A stretch of 62,055 nt of DNA. Origin: Nanohaloarchaea archaeon B1-Br10_U2g19 (GTDB taxonomy: Archaea; Nanohalarchaeota; Nanosalinia; Nanosalinales; Nanosalinaceae). The DNA is taken from contig LKMO01000003.1 in NCBI GenBank assembly GCA_001563905.1, positions 1 through 62,055 of the forward strand, in the 5' to 3' direction. The notes beneath the pieces are model-generated. The model saw only the letters and a list, made by a program, of their open reading frames with translations. It was not told where the DNA came from and ran no database searches. A program made the position numbers and the translations under genes. This document shows, piece by piece, positions 17,836 to 26,367 of this stretch. The first letter of the stretch is position 1. Each line of letters starts with the position of its first letter.

Positions 17836-17995
17836 TGGGGGCACAGGGATTTGAACCCTGATCTTCGGATATCTCCGATAAATAGCCAGTTAAACGGCTC
17901 ATATCTGTTTCAAATCATCGGAAAACAGTTGTTTTCCTCATAACTCCAGTTCCATTTTTGGAGTCCGATATGATGCCAGGTTACACCATGCCCCC
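17836..17995 (-). tRNA. tRNA-Trp (CCA) with an 87-base intron
   Basis: The acceptor GGGGGCA pairs with TGCCCCC; the T arm is CAGGG-TTCAAAT-CCCTG; the anticodon loop is CTCCAAA with anticodon CCA at 17959-17961. Exons are 17958-17995 and 17836-17870; the intron is 17871-17957. The junction forms a canonical bulge-helix-bulge: anticodon stem UCGGA/UCCGA, 3-base bulge AUA, 4-bp helix CUCC/GGAG, 3-base bulge AAA, giving cleavage after position 37, as in other archaeal tRNA-Trp genes. The mature tRNA has 73 bases; CCA is not encoded. The intron carries a box C/D-like guide toward C34. Confidence 0.93.
17871..17957 (-). ncRNA. tRNA-Trp intron with box C/D-like guide element
   Basis: The intron contains UGGAGU, complementary to exon ACUCCA across the anticodon, followed at once by a D'-like UAUGA, then a 7-bp hairpin (GGAAAAC/GUUUUCC) and a C'-like GAUGA. 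Counting five bases upstream from the D' box lands on the base paired to C34. In haloarchaea the tRNA-Trp intron guides 2'-O-methylation of C34 and U39; only the C34 guide is evident here. Confidence 0.6.
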
Positions 17996-18033
17996 TAGCA
18001 AAAAATACGTGGTGGTCTAAGTTTTAATAAGGG

Positions 18034-18333
18034 TCAACATGCGCACACTACGGAAAGTAGTGCGGCCATGTATGCTGCAGCGAGCACGGAACCCAGTAAT
18101 GTTACTACAGATATTAACTGCATAAAGTTGTTCCAGTCTTCTGATAATGCGTCAGATATTCCTGCGGAGATAAAGCTGACTGCTGCCATAACAGCTATAC
18201 CAGACATTGTGCCTGCGTAGTTAGGTAGGAACGCTACCATCACACCGGCTAAAAACGTGTAGCCGTAGAACAAGGGTTTTGCGATATTTATCAAGACTTC
18301 TTCATCTACAGAAAGTGCTTTTTCATCTATCAT
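18034..18333 (-). CDS. Small membrane protein
   Basis: 99 residues; an acidic N-terminus (1-15) is followed by three hydrophobic helices and a Cys-containing C-terminus (VVCAC). No family recognised. Confidence 0.65.
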   Translation of the reverse strand: MIDEKALSVDEEVLINIAKPLFYGYTFLAGVMVAFLPNYAGTMSGIAVMAAVSFISAGISDALSEDWNNFMQLISVVTLLGSVLAAAYMAALLSVVCAC

Positions 18334-18385
18334 AAGGATACAGGTATAAAGTATTGAAGACTTCTAATTAAAACCAACGGCAGAA

Positions 18386-19336
18386 ATGATAAGGAAAAAA
18401 GACGGAATCCATGTATACCAAGATGTAAAACATGTTTTGGACAGCCGTAACAGTATAGGAGACACTAACTTTGTCTCACATGCTCACTCTGACCACGCAT
18501 TCAAGAAAAACGGAGAAATCATATGCTCAAAGCTTACAGAGAAGCTTCTACAGAAACGTTTCAACGCAGATGTAAAACGTGTAGAACACGACTCCATACA
18601 GCTTATAGACTCCGGGCACATCCTAGGATCGTCAGCAGCACTTATAGACGGCAAAATTCTTTATACAGGCGATGTTTCAACCCGGGACAGAGCCTATATC
18701 GAAGGATTCCAGCCTGTTGAAGCTGAAGAACTTATTATAGAAGCAACTTATGGTATACCGGCTTACAGATTTCCAGACCAAGAAGAGATAGAGAGAAGTA
18801 TACAGGACTGGGTAGAGGAAAACAGTAATCCCTTGTTTCTTTTTGCTTACGCCTTAGGCAAGGCTCAGAAGATACAGTACCTAGTCCAGGAAGTAACTGA
18901 AAGACCTATAATCGCACACGGCTCCGTACTCAAAATGAACAACGTCCTAGAAAAACATACCGACCTAGAGTTCAACACCTTACCTTACAAGGAAAACAAA
19001 GATCTGTTAAAGGAGGACGGAATCTATATAGGGCCTACAAGCACCAGCAAAAAACAGTATATAAACAAGCTTGTAAGCCAAAACAACGGTTTGAAAGCCG
19101 GTTTCTCAGGCTGGGCTTTACACAACTCGATGGGTTACAGCCGTTACGACAAAGCATTTCCTTTCTCTGACCACTGCGACTTCAACGAACTTGTTGAGCT
19201 AGTGGAACAGGTTGAACCTGAAAAAGTCTATACACACCACGGCTTTGACGAACAGTTCGCATCATACTTGCGAAGAGAGAAAGGATTCAATGCACGAGCA
19301 CTGAAAAACAACCAAAGCTCTCTAACCGATTTCTAA
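18386..19336 (+). CDS. Metallo-beta-lactamase RNA-processing exonuclease (Ysh1-like)
   Basis: 316 residues of the MBL/beta-CASP superfamily. The first metal motif is SHAHSDHA (residues 31-38), with GSSAALIDG and YTGDVS following and a second histidine in FSDHCDFNEL near residue 270, then YTHHGF. The layout matches archaeal mRNA 3'-end processing-type proteins (COG1236). Likely a cytoplasmic nuclease; the exact substrate is unknown. A TATA-like TCTAATTAAAA precedes the ATG closely. Confidence 0.85.
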   Translation: MIRKKDGIHVYQDVKHVLDSRNSIGDTNFVSHAHSDHAFKKNGEIICSKLTEKLLQKRFNADVKRVEHDSIQLIDSGHILGSSAALIDGKILYTGDVSTRDRAYIEGFQPVEAEELIIEATYGIPAYRFPDQEEIERSIQDWVEENSNPLFLFAYALGKAQKIQYLVQEVTERPIIAHGSVLKMNNVLEKHTDLEFNTLPYKENKDLLKEDGIYIGPTSTSKKQYINKLVSQNNGLKAGFSGWALHNSMGYSRYDKAFPFSDHCDFNELVELVEQVEPEKVYTHHGFDEQFASYLRREKGFNARALKNNQSSLTDF

Positions 19337-19341
19337 ACAAT

Positions 19342-19776
19342 TTATTTGTTGAGGAACAGTCCATCTAACGCTGCGTCTACAAACTTGTCGAACTTTGACC
19401 GGAACAAGGGTTCAGCGTCTTCTATCGCCATTCTCCCTGTTGATGTGAACTGGGCTCCAAACTGTTTACGGGAGCTGTTTATTACATCGATATCTCTTTC
19501 TTGAAGCGCCTGGTTTATCTTCTTGTTTTCGTCTTTACCGTGTTGATCGAAATCGGTCAGTATTACTGTTCTAAGACTTCCTCTCTCTAAGTCTTCTGCT
19601 AAGTCTTCCAGTGTTTTTTCGGCTGAGAGAAAGATTTTGCCGTCAAAACCAAGTTTTCTGAGAACTCTTTTGTCATCTACTCCTTCAACTACCGCAGAGT
19701 CTACATCCTGGTTCAGTTTCTCCACCTCTTTCTCTAAAAGCTTTCTCTCTTTAAAGTTCTCGGGACTGGGATCCAT
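19342..19776 (-). CDS. Toprim domain protein (UPF0292/small-primase-like)
   Basis: 144 residues. VVEGVDDKRVL gives the Toprim glutamate and ILTDFDQHG the DxD motif, as in the small primase-like or RNase M5-like Toprim proteins common in archaea. The catalytic role is not known. Five bases separate its stop codon from that of the converging MBL gene. Confidence 0.85.
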   Translation of the reverse strand: MDPSPENFKERKLLEKEVEKLNQDVDSAVVEGVDDKRVLRKLGFDGKIFLSAEKTLEDLAEDLERGSLRTVILTDFDQHGKDENKKINQALQERDIDVINSSRKQFGAQFTSTGRMAIEDAEPLFRSKFDKFVDAALDGLFLNK

Positions 19777-19810
19777 AACCGGGTTATAGTTTCAAAACTT
19801 AATATCCGTT

Positions 19811-20395
19811 ATGAACTCCAACACCGAACTCATAAACTATCTAAAGACCGGCGGCTACATCACATCTAAACGTGTAGAGGAGGCTTTCAGACAGGTTGAT
19901 AGATCAAAGTTCGTACCGGAAAAACATAAGGAGAGTCCTTACAAGGACTTACCTCTTTCTATAGCTGAAAACGCTACGATCTCTGCACCTCATATGGTCG
20001 CAGTAAATACAGAACTACTAGAAGTTAAACCTGGAAACACGGTTCTGGAGATAGGTTCAGGCTCAGGCTACCAGGCAGCAGTGCTTGGAGAGCTTGCTGA
20101 AAAAGTAGTCGGTATTGAAGTAAATCCGGAGCTTGTTGAAGAGTCAAGAAAACGCTTACAAGAAACAGAAAATGTTGAAATCATTGAAGGCTCAGATCTA
20201 AAACCTGTAAAAACAGTTTTTGAACGTATACTTTACTCTGTTGCAACAGAGTCTATAGAAAAATCTAAACAGTATTTGAAAGAAGATGGAGTCATAGTTG
20301 CTCCTATAAAACAGAACGGCTACCAAACATTAACTAGTTATAGAGACGGTGAAACCTCCGAACATGGAAGAGTAAGATTTGTTGAGATGGTTTAA
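19811..20395 (+). CDS. pcm: Protein-L-isoaspartate O-methyltransferase
   Basis: 194 residues. It repairs damaged aspartyl residues by SAM-dependent methylation. The AdoMet motif VLEIGSGSGYQAA (about 76-88), the upstream RSKFVPE and the SAPHM motif before it are all characteristic. The short ATG start has no Shine-Dalgarno sequence. Its stop shares TTAA with the converging nuclease-like gene. Confidence 0.95.
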   Translation: MNSNTELINYLKTGGYITSKRVEEAFRQVDRSKFVPEKHKESPYKDLPLSIAENATISAPHMVAVNTELLEVKPGNTVLEIGSGSGYQAAVLGELAEKVVGIEVNPELVEESRKRLQETENVEIIEGSDLKPVKTVFERILYSVATESIEKSKQYLKEDGVIVAPIKQNGYQTLTSYRDGETSEHGRVRFVEMV

Positions 20396-21606
20396 ACTTC
20401 TACTTTCTTACTTAGTTCAGGATTAACTGACTTACGGTAAAGGCTTTTCACAGAGTCTTTGTAGGCGTCATACGATTCAGTTATACCGTTATACTCTACT
20501 TTGAATCCTTGTTTAACTTTTACTTTGTGTTGGAAAATGTTCCCGTTTATTGTTCCTAGCTCTTTCCGGGAGTTGATCATCGCATCTTTCATCTTGGAGG
20601 CAGCTTTCTCAGGCATAACCACTTTAACAGCATGATCTATATCGTTTGAGCTTCTTACCTCCATCCTGTATCCGAAGCCGTGTTTGTCCCGTATCTTTAT
20701 CCCGTTGTCAGTATACTCTTTCTCTGTCTTTACCTTGGGTAGGAAGAGATCAGCTATCCTGTCAGGAGATATTATACCGGCTGTCTCCATTATCTCTTTC
20801 TCTACTTCTTCCGGCTGTAAGACATACCTTGATTCATGGTTTTGGAACGTGTTTATCGCGGCATAGTAGACCTGTTTATCCATTTTATCCAGTCTTTTCT
20901 TCACTTCCTCTACCTTGTTGTCCACGTTCTTTACAGCCTCCCAGGAGTAAGGTATATCGAACAGAAATGCTTTGTCTCGGTCTTTGTGAGTTACTACAGC
21001 GTCAACCGGTAGTTTGAAGTCATAACTGCTTAAAGGAGGTTTCTTGACTTGTAGGCCGATGTAGTCTGTCTCTATTTTTTCCAGTATATCTAATGCTTGG
21101 TTGAGTCTCTGTTCGAACGGTTTTACTGATCTGAACAGTAGTCTTGCCTGGCTCTGTGTCAGCTGTTTTCTTTCAATCATCTTTGATAGATCGCGGACTA
21201 CTTTATCTGTATCTGTGTATATTAGTTCTTTCTGTAGGAACTGGTGGAAGCTGTTGAACTTTACTGTTTCATAGTTTTCCAGTCTTTCGTTGCCGTTTGA
21301 GGTTACGAATATTCCTCGGAACCTGTAGTCTGAGAGCTCTCCTATCTCTAGTCCTATATCTATTGGATTGGATTTAAGCATGTCAATGTATTTCAGCATT
21401 CTTTCTCTGTCTTCTGAGTCCACTTCGGATTTGTTTTTTGCGTCTATTATCCAGATCTCTTTCTTGTTTTCTCGTGTGATTCGTGCGAAGCAGTCAGGTC
21501 TTGAGTCGTCGCTGAGGCTGCCTACTCTTTCAAAGAAGCTGAAGTATCCTTCGTACTGTCTCAGTACGTCTAGTACATCTCTTTGGAATACTTCCCAGTC
21601 GCTCAT
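20392..21606 (-). CDS. PD-(D/E)XK nuclease-like protein, unknown system
   Basis: 404 residues. The N-terminal ~110 residues carry a restriction-endonuclease-like core: helix, SRPDCFA (acidic Asp), then strand EIWIIDAKNK (D-x-K). The rest is helical followed by a beta-rich basic C-terminal part (about 290-404). Full-length homologs are not recognised. The start overlaps the stop codon of the upstream regulator by four bases (ATGA), so the two are translationally coupled. Possible roles are DNA defence, repair or processing; this is inference. Confidence 0.65.
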   Translation of the reverse strand: MSDWEVFQRDVLDVLRQYEGYFSFFERVGSLSDDSRPDCFARITRENKKEIWIIDAKNKSEVDSEDRERMLKYIDMLKSNPIDIGLEIGELSDYRFRGIFVTSNGNERLENYETVKFNSFHQFLQKELIYTDTDKVVRDLSKMIERKQLTQSQARLLFRSVKPFEQRLNQALDILEKIETDYIGLQVKKPPLSSYDFKLPVDAVVTHKDRDKAFLFDIPYSWEAVKNVDNKVEEVKKRLDKMDKQVYYAAINTFQNHESRYVLQPEEVEKEIMETAGIISPDRIADLFLPKVKTEKEYTDNGIKIRDKHGFGYRMEVRSSNDIDHAVKVVMPEKAASKMKDAMINSRKELGTINGNIFQHKVKVKQGFKVEYNGITESYDAYKDSVKSLYRKSVNPELSKKVEV

Positions 21607-22526
21607 TTAACTCCCTCTTTCTCTAGAACTTCGTAGCTGTCGATTTCTCCGTCACCATCTATGTCCTGTCCTTTAACTATGATGTAGGCCTCTTGGTTCA
21701 TGTATTGTTCTATAAGGTTTTCCAGGTTTTTGAATGCTATAACAGCTGCTTTCGTACCTTCGTTTCTTACACCGGCTACAAGGAAGAGTGAGCAGCTACT
21801 TTTTTCGGGGTGAACGGTTTTTGCGATTATACCTACTTTTTCTCCGGTGAAGCTTGATCTAGGTGTTTTTATCTCTCTGTAGGGGAACTCTTCTCCTTCG
21901 AAGCTTGCGGAGAACTCGTGGTTAAACTTTTTTGAAACAGTATTTGTCAGGACTCCGCCTAAGAGCAGCATGTTCTGGCTGTAGTTAGAGGACTTTACAA
22001 GCTCCGTATCTTTCACTACCACCTCATTTTTGGTTGTGGCGTAGCTTCCTAGTTTGAAACCTATTTCTCCTGCTAGATATCCGTCTCGTGCTCTTACTTG
22101 GTCTGGTCCGTGTCTGTCAGGTGATCCTACTACTATCTTACCGTTCAGCTCTCCGTTTTTTATCAACGGGTTAAGGAATTTTTTGACCTCCTCGCTTCTT
22201 TCTTTGAAGTCTGTCTTCTCTCCTTTTCCTCCGAAGTCGAGTATGAATCCTCCTGAAACCGGTCTGTAGTACGTGGCTAGCCCTCCTGAATGTTTTTCTT
22301 CACGGACTTTCTCTATTATCTCTGCCTGTTTCAGTATTTTGAAATGGTAGTGTGCTTTCTGTTTGCTTATACCAAGTTTTTCAGCTATGTTAGAAGGGTA
22401 GTCAGGTTTTTTGGCGAGGTTTTCCAGTATTTTTCTCCGTGTACCGTCTTTTACGGCTTTGAGTTTTTCTTGGTCTAGCTCTTTAGTGTCTACTAGTTCT
22501 CCGTTCTCTCTCAGAAACCCAGCCAT
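21603..22526 (-). CDS. ArsR-type winged-helix regulator with a large C-terminal sensor-like domain
   Basis: 307 residues. Residues ~20-95 are a winged helix (DGTRRKILENLAKKP, IAEKLGISKQKAHYHFKIL). The remaining ~200 residues include KIVVGSPDRHGPDQVR, NMLLLGGVLTNTVSKKF and an EF-hand-like calcium loop DIDGDGEIDSYEV near the C-terminus; the pattern recalls S-layer-type C-terminal domains, but this is uncertain. First gene of a two-gene operon with the nuclease-like protein. Two palindromes cover its promoter and start site, suggesting autoregulation. Confidence 0.75.
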   Translation of the reverse strand: MAGFLRENGELVDTKELDQEKLKAVKDGTRRKILENLAKKPDYPSNIAEKLGISKQKAHYHFKILKQAEIIEKVREEKHSGGLATYYRPVSGGFILDFGGKGEKTDFKERSEEVKKFLNPLIKNGELNGKIVVGSPDRHGPDQVRARDGYLAGEIGFKLGSYATTKNEVVVKDTELVKSSNYSQNMLLLGGVLTNTVSKKFNHEFSASFEGEEFPYREIKTPRSSFTGEKVGIIAKTVHPEKSSCSLFLVAGVRNEGTKAAVIAFKNLENLIEQYMNQEAYIIVKGQDIDGDGEIDSYEVLEKEGVK

Positions 22527-22528
22527 TA

Positions 22529-22550
22529 AAACATGTTTAATACCGGTATT
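22529..22550. promoter_or_regulatory. Paired palindromic operator over the regulator promoter
   Basis: Two perfect palindromes sit side by side, AAACATGTTT (22529-22538) and AATACCGGTATT (22539-22550), just before the regulator start codon at 22526. A minus-strand TATA-like element (CTTATAATACC, 22546-22555) overlaps the second. Position and symmetry suggest binding of the dimeric regulator. Confidence 0.6.
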
Positions 22551-22624
22551 ATAAGTGTTTTACTGTTGGTGTTGAAACATTAATAAACAAGGCCTGAACC
22601 GGTAAAAACAGTTTGTTAGACGTA

Positions 22625-22634
22625 TTTTATAATA
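22625..22634 (+). promoter_or_regulatory. TATA box of glmS
   Basis: TTTTATAATA is centred about 30 bases before the glmS ATG. Confidence 0.5.
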
Positions 22635-22659
22635 TCTCAGCATCAAAAAGAAAGGTATA

Positions 22660-24390
22660 ATGTGCGGGATAGTCTGTTACACCGGCGAAAAAAACGCTTC
22701 TAAAGTAATAAAGAAAGGTCTGGAGAAACTGGAGTACAGAGGCTACGACTCCGCAGGCATAGCCACCGTAGGAAACCCTTCCCTCAAAGTAAGTAAAGGT
22801 GAAGGCACAATAAACCAGGTTCTCAACAAAGAACTTGACGGAAACACAGGAATAGGACATACAAGATGGGCGACACACGGAAAAGTAAACAAAACCAACG
22901 CACACCCGCATACCTGCAGTAAAGAAAAGATAGCTGTCGTACACAACGGGATAATAGACAACCACGAAGAACTTAGAAAAGAGCTAGGTGAGGAACGTTT
23001 CAAGTCCGAAACAGATACAGAAGTAATACCTCACCTCATAGAAGAACAACTAAAAAAGACAGACGACCTGGAAAAACTCTGTAGAAACGTTATAAATAAG
23101 TTAGAAGGATCTTATGCAGCAGTAGCAGTTCTAGATACGGGAGAAAAAATAGCTTTCAGAAAAGGATCGCCGTTAGTACTAGGCGTGGGAGAAGACGAAT
23201 ACTTCCTAACATCTGACGTAACACCTTTCCTTGAACATACACGGAAAGCAGTCTTCCTAGAGGAAGAAGACTACGTAATAATAAAAGACGACTACCAGAT
23301 CTACAACTCCGGAGAAAAAATAGATAGAGAAGTAAAACAGGTTGACTGGAACGCTGAACAAGCCTCCAAAAAAGGCTACGACCACTACATGCATAAAGAG
23401 ATAGAAGAACAGACAGAAACCGTTAAACGCGCAGCATTCCAAGACAGGAAAGACCTTCAGAAAGCTGTAAAACTTATTGAAGAAGCTGAAAAAGTCTACA
23501 TAACAGGCTGCGGAACATCAAGCTTCGCAGCTGAACTCGGAGCATCCTATCTAAGAGAAACCGGTACCGATGTGGAGGTAGAGCAAGCTCACGAACTAGA
23601 GTACAGAAAAGACGAGATCAGTGAAGACGATTTAGTTATAAGTATGAGTCAGAGCGGTGAGACCGCTGACCTACTGTCACTTCTAAACAAGGTTGATGCG
23701 GAAACACTCGCCATAGTAAACGTTGTAGGCTCGACACTTGACAGAAACTCCAGACAGTCTCTCTACATAAATGCAGGCCCAGAGATCGGAGTAGCCTCCA
23801 CAAAAGCATTTACCGGACAGTTAACAGTGCTGAAACTTTTACAGTATGCATTAGAAGATAAGACAGAAGAGGGAAGGAAAGAACTAGTACAAACATCTGA
23901 AAAGATAAGTGAAACACTTGAAAACAGTAGAGAAACCGTAAGAGAAGCTAGTAAATACCTCAGCGACAAAGAAGACGTATACTTTATAGGACGTCATAGA
24001 TCTCGTTTCGTAAGTAAAGAAGCCTCTCTAAAACTGAAGGAAATATCCTACATCCATTCAGAGGCTTTCCCTGGCGGCGAGTTCAAACACGGAACCTTGG
24101 CCTTAGTAGAACAAGGAACTCCTGTAATCGGTATCCTCACAGGTAAAGGAGAGAACGACACCCTTTCCAACCTAGTTGAAGCTAAAAGCCGTGGAGCCGA
24201 CATAATAGGTATAGGAACCGAAGAAAAAACCGGTTTCAAACATTTCATAGAGATTCCTGAAGATTCCAACACCGAGATACTTGAAACAGTTGTCTTCCAG
24301 CTTCTAGCATACCGTACAGCTTTGAACCGTGATAAAGATATCAACCCGGACAGACCTCGAAACCTGGCTAAAAGCGTAACAGTAAAATAA
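22660..24390 (+). CDS. glmS: Glutamine--fructose-6-phosphate aminotransferase
   Basis: 576 residues. It makes glucosamine-6-phosphate, the first committed step to UDP-GlcNAc. The N-terminal glutaminase begins MCGIVCYTG with C2 as nucleophile; TRWATHGK and HNGIIDNHEEL are present. Two SIS sugar-isomerase domains follow (ITGCGTSSFAAELG; EISYIHSEAFPGGEFKHG), and the C-terminus LAKSVTVK is intact. The other steps of the route are encoded at 48642 (GlmU) and probably 50319 (phosphomutase). The downstream gene follows after 23 bases. Confidence 0.97.
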   Translation: MCGIVCYTGEKNASKVIKKGLEKLEYRGYDSAGIATVGNPSLKVSKGEGTINQVLNKELDGNTGIGHTRWATHGKVNKTNAHPHTCSKEKIAVVHNGIIDNHEELRKELGEERFKSETDTEVIPHLIEEQLKKTDDLEKLCRNVINKLEGSYAAVAVLDTGEKIAFRKGSPLVLGVGEDEYFLTSDVTPFLEHTRKAVFLEEEDYVIIKDDYQIYNSGEKIDREVKQVDWNAEQASKKGYDHYMHKEIEEQTETVKRAAFQDRKDLQKAVKLIEEAEKVYITGCGTSSFAAELGASYLRETGTDVEVEQAHELEYRKDEISEDDLVISMSQSGETADLLSLLNKVDAETLAIVNVVGSTLDRNSRQSLYINAGPEIGVASTKAFTGQLTVLKLLQYALEDKTEEGRKELVQTSEKISETLENSRETVREASKYLSDKEDVYFIGRHRSRFVSKEASLKLKEISYIHSEAFPGGEFKHGTLALVEQGTPVIGILTGKGENDTLSNLVEAKSRGADIIGIGTEEKTGFKHFIEIPEDSNTEILETVVFQLLAYRTALNRDKDINPDRPRNLAKSVTVK

Positions 24391-24413
24391 GAGCGTCTAC
24401 AAAGACTTGGTTA

Positions 24414-24902
24414 ATGAAAGGAAAAAAGAAACTTTCCGTACTTCTAATCGTTTCAGCAATGTTTACTTTAACGGTTTCAGCTGAAACAGTGGACTGGACG
24501 GAGTCTGACTTCGAATATATCCATGATAATCTTGAGGTAACTGAGCTACAGGAAGAGATAAACAGTAACCAAGATGATATACCAAGTTTTGCTGCCCGTA
24601 TCATAGGAGACCAGAGAATGAATATCTACTTCCAAGAGACAGGAGCTGTCTACTCAGCAGTTATGGATGGGACAGAAGTTGAACAGCTTCAACGGGAAGC
24701 GGTTGAAGACCCTACCTTAGAGGTAGAGGTTGATGAGTCGAGTGTTGACGCGATTATTTCCTCTGAAAGCTCTATAGAAGAGCTTAAAAACCAGTTAGAT
24801 GACGGAGGAATAAGTTACGAAGCTAAAACACGGACCAACCAAGTTAAAATGTTTATAACTGAAAGAGTTGTAGATATTCTTTCAAGGTTCAGCGTCCTGT
24901 AA
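24414..24902 (+). CDS. Secreted protein, possibly SCP2-like fold
   Basis: 162 residues with a signal peptide (hydrophobic 7-23, cleavage near SAET). The mature part (MNIYFQETG, DPTLEVEVDESSVDAI, SSIEELKNQLDDGGISYEA) resembles archaeal SCP2-type lipid-binding domains; this is a weak, pattern-based assignment. It follows glmS by 23 bases and is probably cotranscribed, hinting at an envelope role. Its end overlaps the converging MBL gene by 21 bases. Confidence 0.6.
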   Translation: MKGKKKLSVLLIVSAMFTLTVSAETVDWTESDFEYIHDNLEVTELQEEINSNQDDIPSFAARIIGDQRMNIYFQETGAVYSAVMDGTEVEQLQREAVEDPTLEVEVDESSVDAIISSESSIEELKNQLDDGGISYEAKTRTNQVKMFITERVVDILSRFSVL

Positions 24903-25550
24903 AACCAGTACCTCTTTCTCTACATTTTCTTTAAACTTTTCAGGATCTGCCTCTGTACCGTCAACCACGCCGTAATGCATAGGAACAACTCTTTCAGGTT
25001 CAATCATGTCTACAGCTTCCAAAGCCTCTTCTTGGTTCATTGTATACTTTCCTCCTATAGGCAGAAAAGCTAAACCAATATCTTCATCTTTAAGCTGCTC
25101 CATCTCCGGCACCGAATCAGTATCTGAAGCATAGTATATCTTCAAACCGTCTAGCTCAAAGACTAGTCCTACACAGAAGCCTTTAGGATGGAAAGGCATG
25201 TTCTCTTCTCTAAACTTGTCTATATTGTATGCTTCAACGCCTCTGAAAACTACGCCTCCAGCTTCTACACTGGATCCTGTCTCAATAATTTTATGCTCTA
25301 AATCTTCCGGAACACTGTCTTCAGACTGTTTAGTACACAACAAGAGAGTATCTTCTTTTCTAAGCTTCTCTATAGCCTCTAAATCGAAATGGTCAAAATG
25401 GTCGTGTGTAGATACAATAATATCCGCTTTCTCAAACTCGTCTATTACTTCCAACCACGGATCGATATAAACTGTTTTACTCGGAGTTTGAAGCTTTATA
25501 CTGGCATGGCCTAGAAGCTCTACTTCAACACCGTTGACTTCTGTCTTCAT
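24882..25550 (-). CDS. MBL-fold hydrolase (UlaG-like)
   Basis: 222 residues of the beta-lactamase-like superfamily. The metal motif THDHFDHFD (near 47-55), ASDTDS and MHYG are all intact, so it is probably an active metal-dependent hydrolase. The substrate is unknown. A related but degenerate copy lies 48 bases upstream on the same strand. Confidence 0.88.
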   Translation of the reverse strand: MKTEVNGVEVELLGHASIKLQTPSKTVYIDPWLEVIDEFEKADIIVSTHDHFDHFDLEAIEKLRKEDTLLLCTKQSEDSVPEDLEHKIIETGSSVEAGGVVFRGVEAYNIDKFREENMPFHPKGFCVGLVFELDGLKIYYASDTDSVPEMEQLKDEDIGLAFLPIGGKYTMNQEEALEAVDMIEPERVVPMHYGVVDGTEADPEKFKENVEKEVLVLQDAEP

Positions 25551-25598
25551 CTACTCATACCTCTAACAAAGTTTTAGTTCCGAGTTAATTTCAATCCC

Positions 25599-26231
25599 TT
25601 ATGTATGAGACCTCAAGAGTTTACATCCAATACTTCTATCCTCTAGCTCGGCTTTCAAAACGTTTACATCAACTTTTTCACTGAAGAACGGCTCGCCGTA
25701 ATGATACGGCACTACTACACGGGGTTTGATTCTAACTGCGGCGTTTACAGCACCGTCCAAATCCATGGTGTTTACACCGTCTACAGGCAAGAAACAGATA
25801 TCTACACGTCCTTCTAAATCATGCATACTTTCTGTAGAACGTATATCTCCTGAGACGTAGAAGCTTGTACCTCTCATTACGAAACGGTAGCCTATACCTT
25901 GAGACTCCTGGTTTTCAAGCGGTACTGCTTCGATTTCGATACCGAAGATATCTATAACCTCGTTCTCCTCTATATACTCAACATCGTTACAAGGAACACT
26001 GTAAGACTCCATAGACTTCGGGGCTACAACACAGGTTCTGTCTGTACAAAGTTTTTCAACAAGGTCCCGGTCGTAATGTTTCTCATCAGGCTGAGTGATC
26101 AAGACTAGATCTGCTTCCTCAACATCGGAAACCTTTGAATGCGGATCTACAACAACAGTAAATCCTTCATCAACTATCTTTACCGATCCATGTCCCTCCC
26201 AGTAGACTTCAAAACCTTTGTACTCGAACAA
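25599..26231 (-). CDS. MBL-fold protein with a degenerate metal site
   Basis: 210 residues, paralogous in layout to its neighbour at 24882 (shared EGHGSVKI-type start, FLPVDGVNTMDLDGAV and YHYGEPFF). In place of the HxHxDH motif it has ITQPDEKHYDRD, with only one histidine left, and GDIRSTE instead of SDTDS. It may have lost hydrolase activity or bind metal differently. It is upstream of the intact paralog on the same strand. Confidence 0.8.
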   Translation of the reverse strand: MFEYKGFEVYWEGHGSVKIVDEGFTVVVDPHSKVSDVEEADLVLITQPDEKHYDRDLVEKLCTDRTCVVAPKSMESYSVPCNDVEYIEENEVIDIFGIEIEAVPLENQESQGIGYRFVMRGTSFYVSGDIRSTESMHDLEGRVDICFLPVDGVNTMDLDGAVNAAVRIKPRVVVPYHYGEPFFSEKVDVNVLKAELEDRSIGCKLLRSHT

Positions 26232-26340
26232 GAACTGTTTTACCCCTCCTACTCGAAGTTTTTTGTCCGGATTTTAAATCCGTTGCCCGAAAAACCTCTT
26301 TCTAAAAAATCGAGCAAGGGATGTGATTAAAAACCTTTAC

Positions 26341-26359
26341 TGTAAAATACTGTTTTACA
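26341..26359. repeat. Inverted repeat upstream of tRNA-Leu
   Basis: TGTAAAA (26341-26347) and TTTTACA (26353-26359) are exact inverted copies, ending nine bases before the tRNA. They sit in the likely promoter region; function unknown. Confidence 0.4.
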
Positions 26360-26367
26360 CACAGCAC

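Noticed and set aside
17796-18033. tRNA-Trp as an attachment site of an integrated element
   Set aside because: No integrase gene and no repeated tRNA 3' end are visible in the window.
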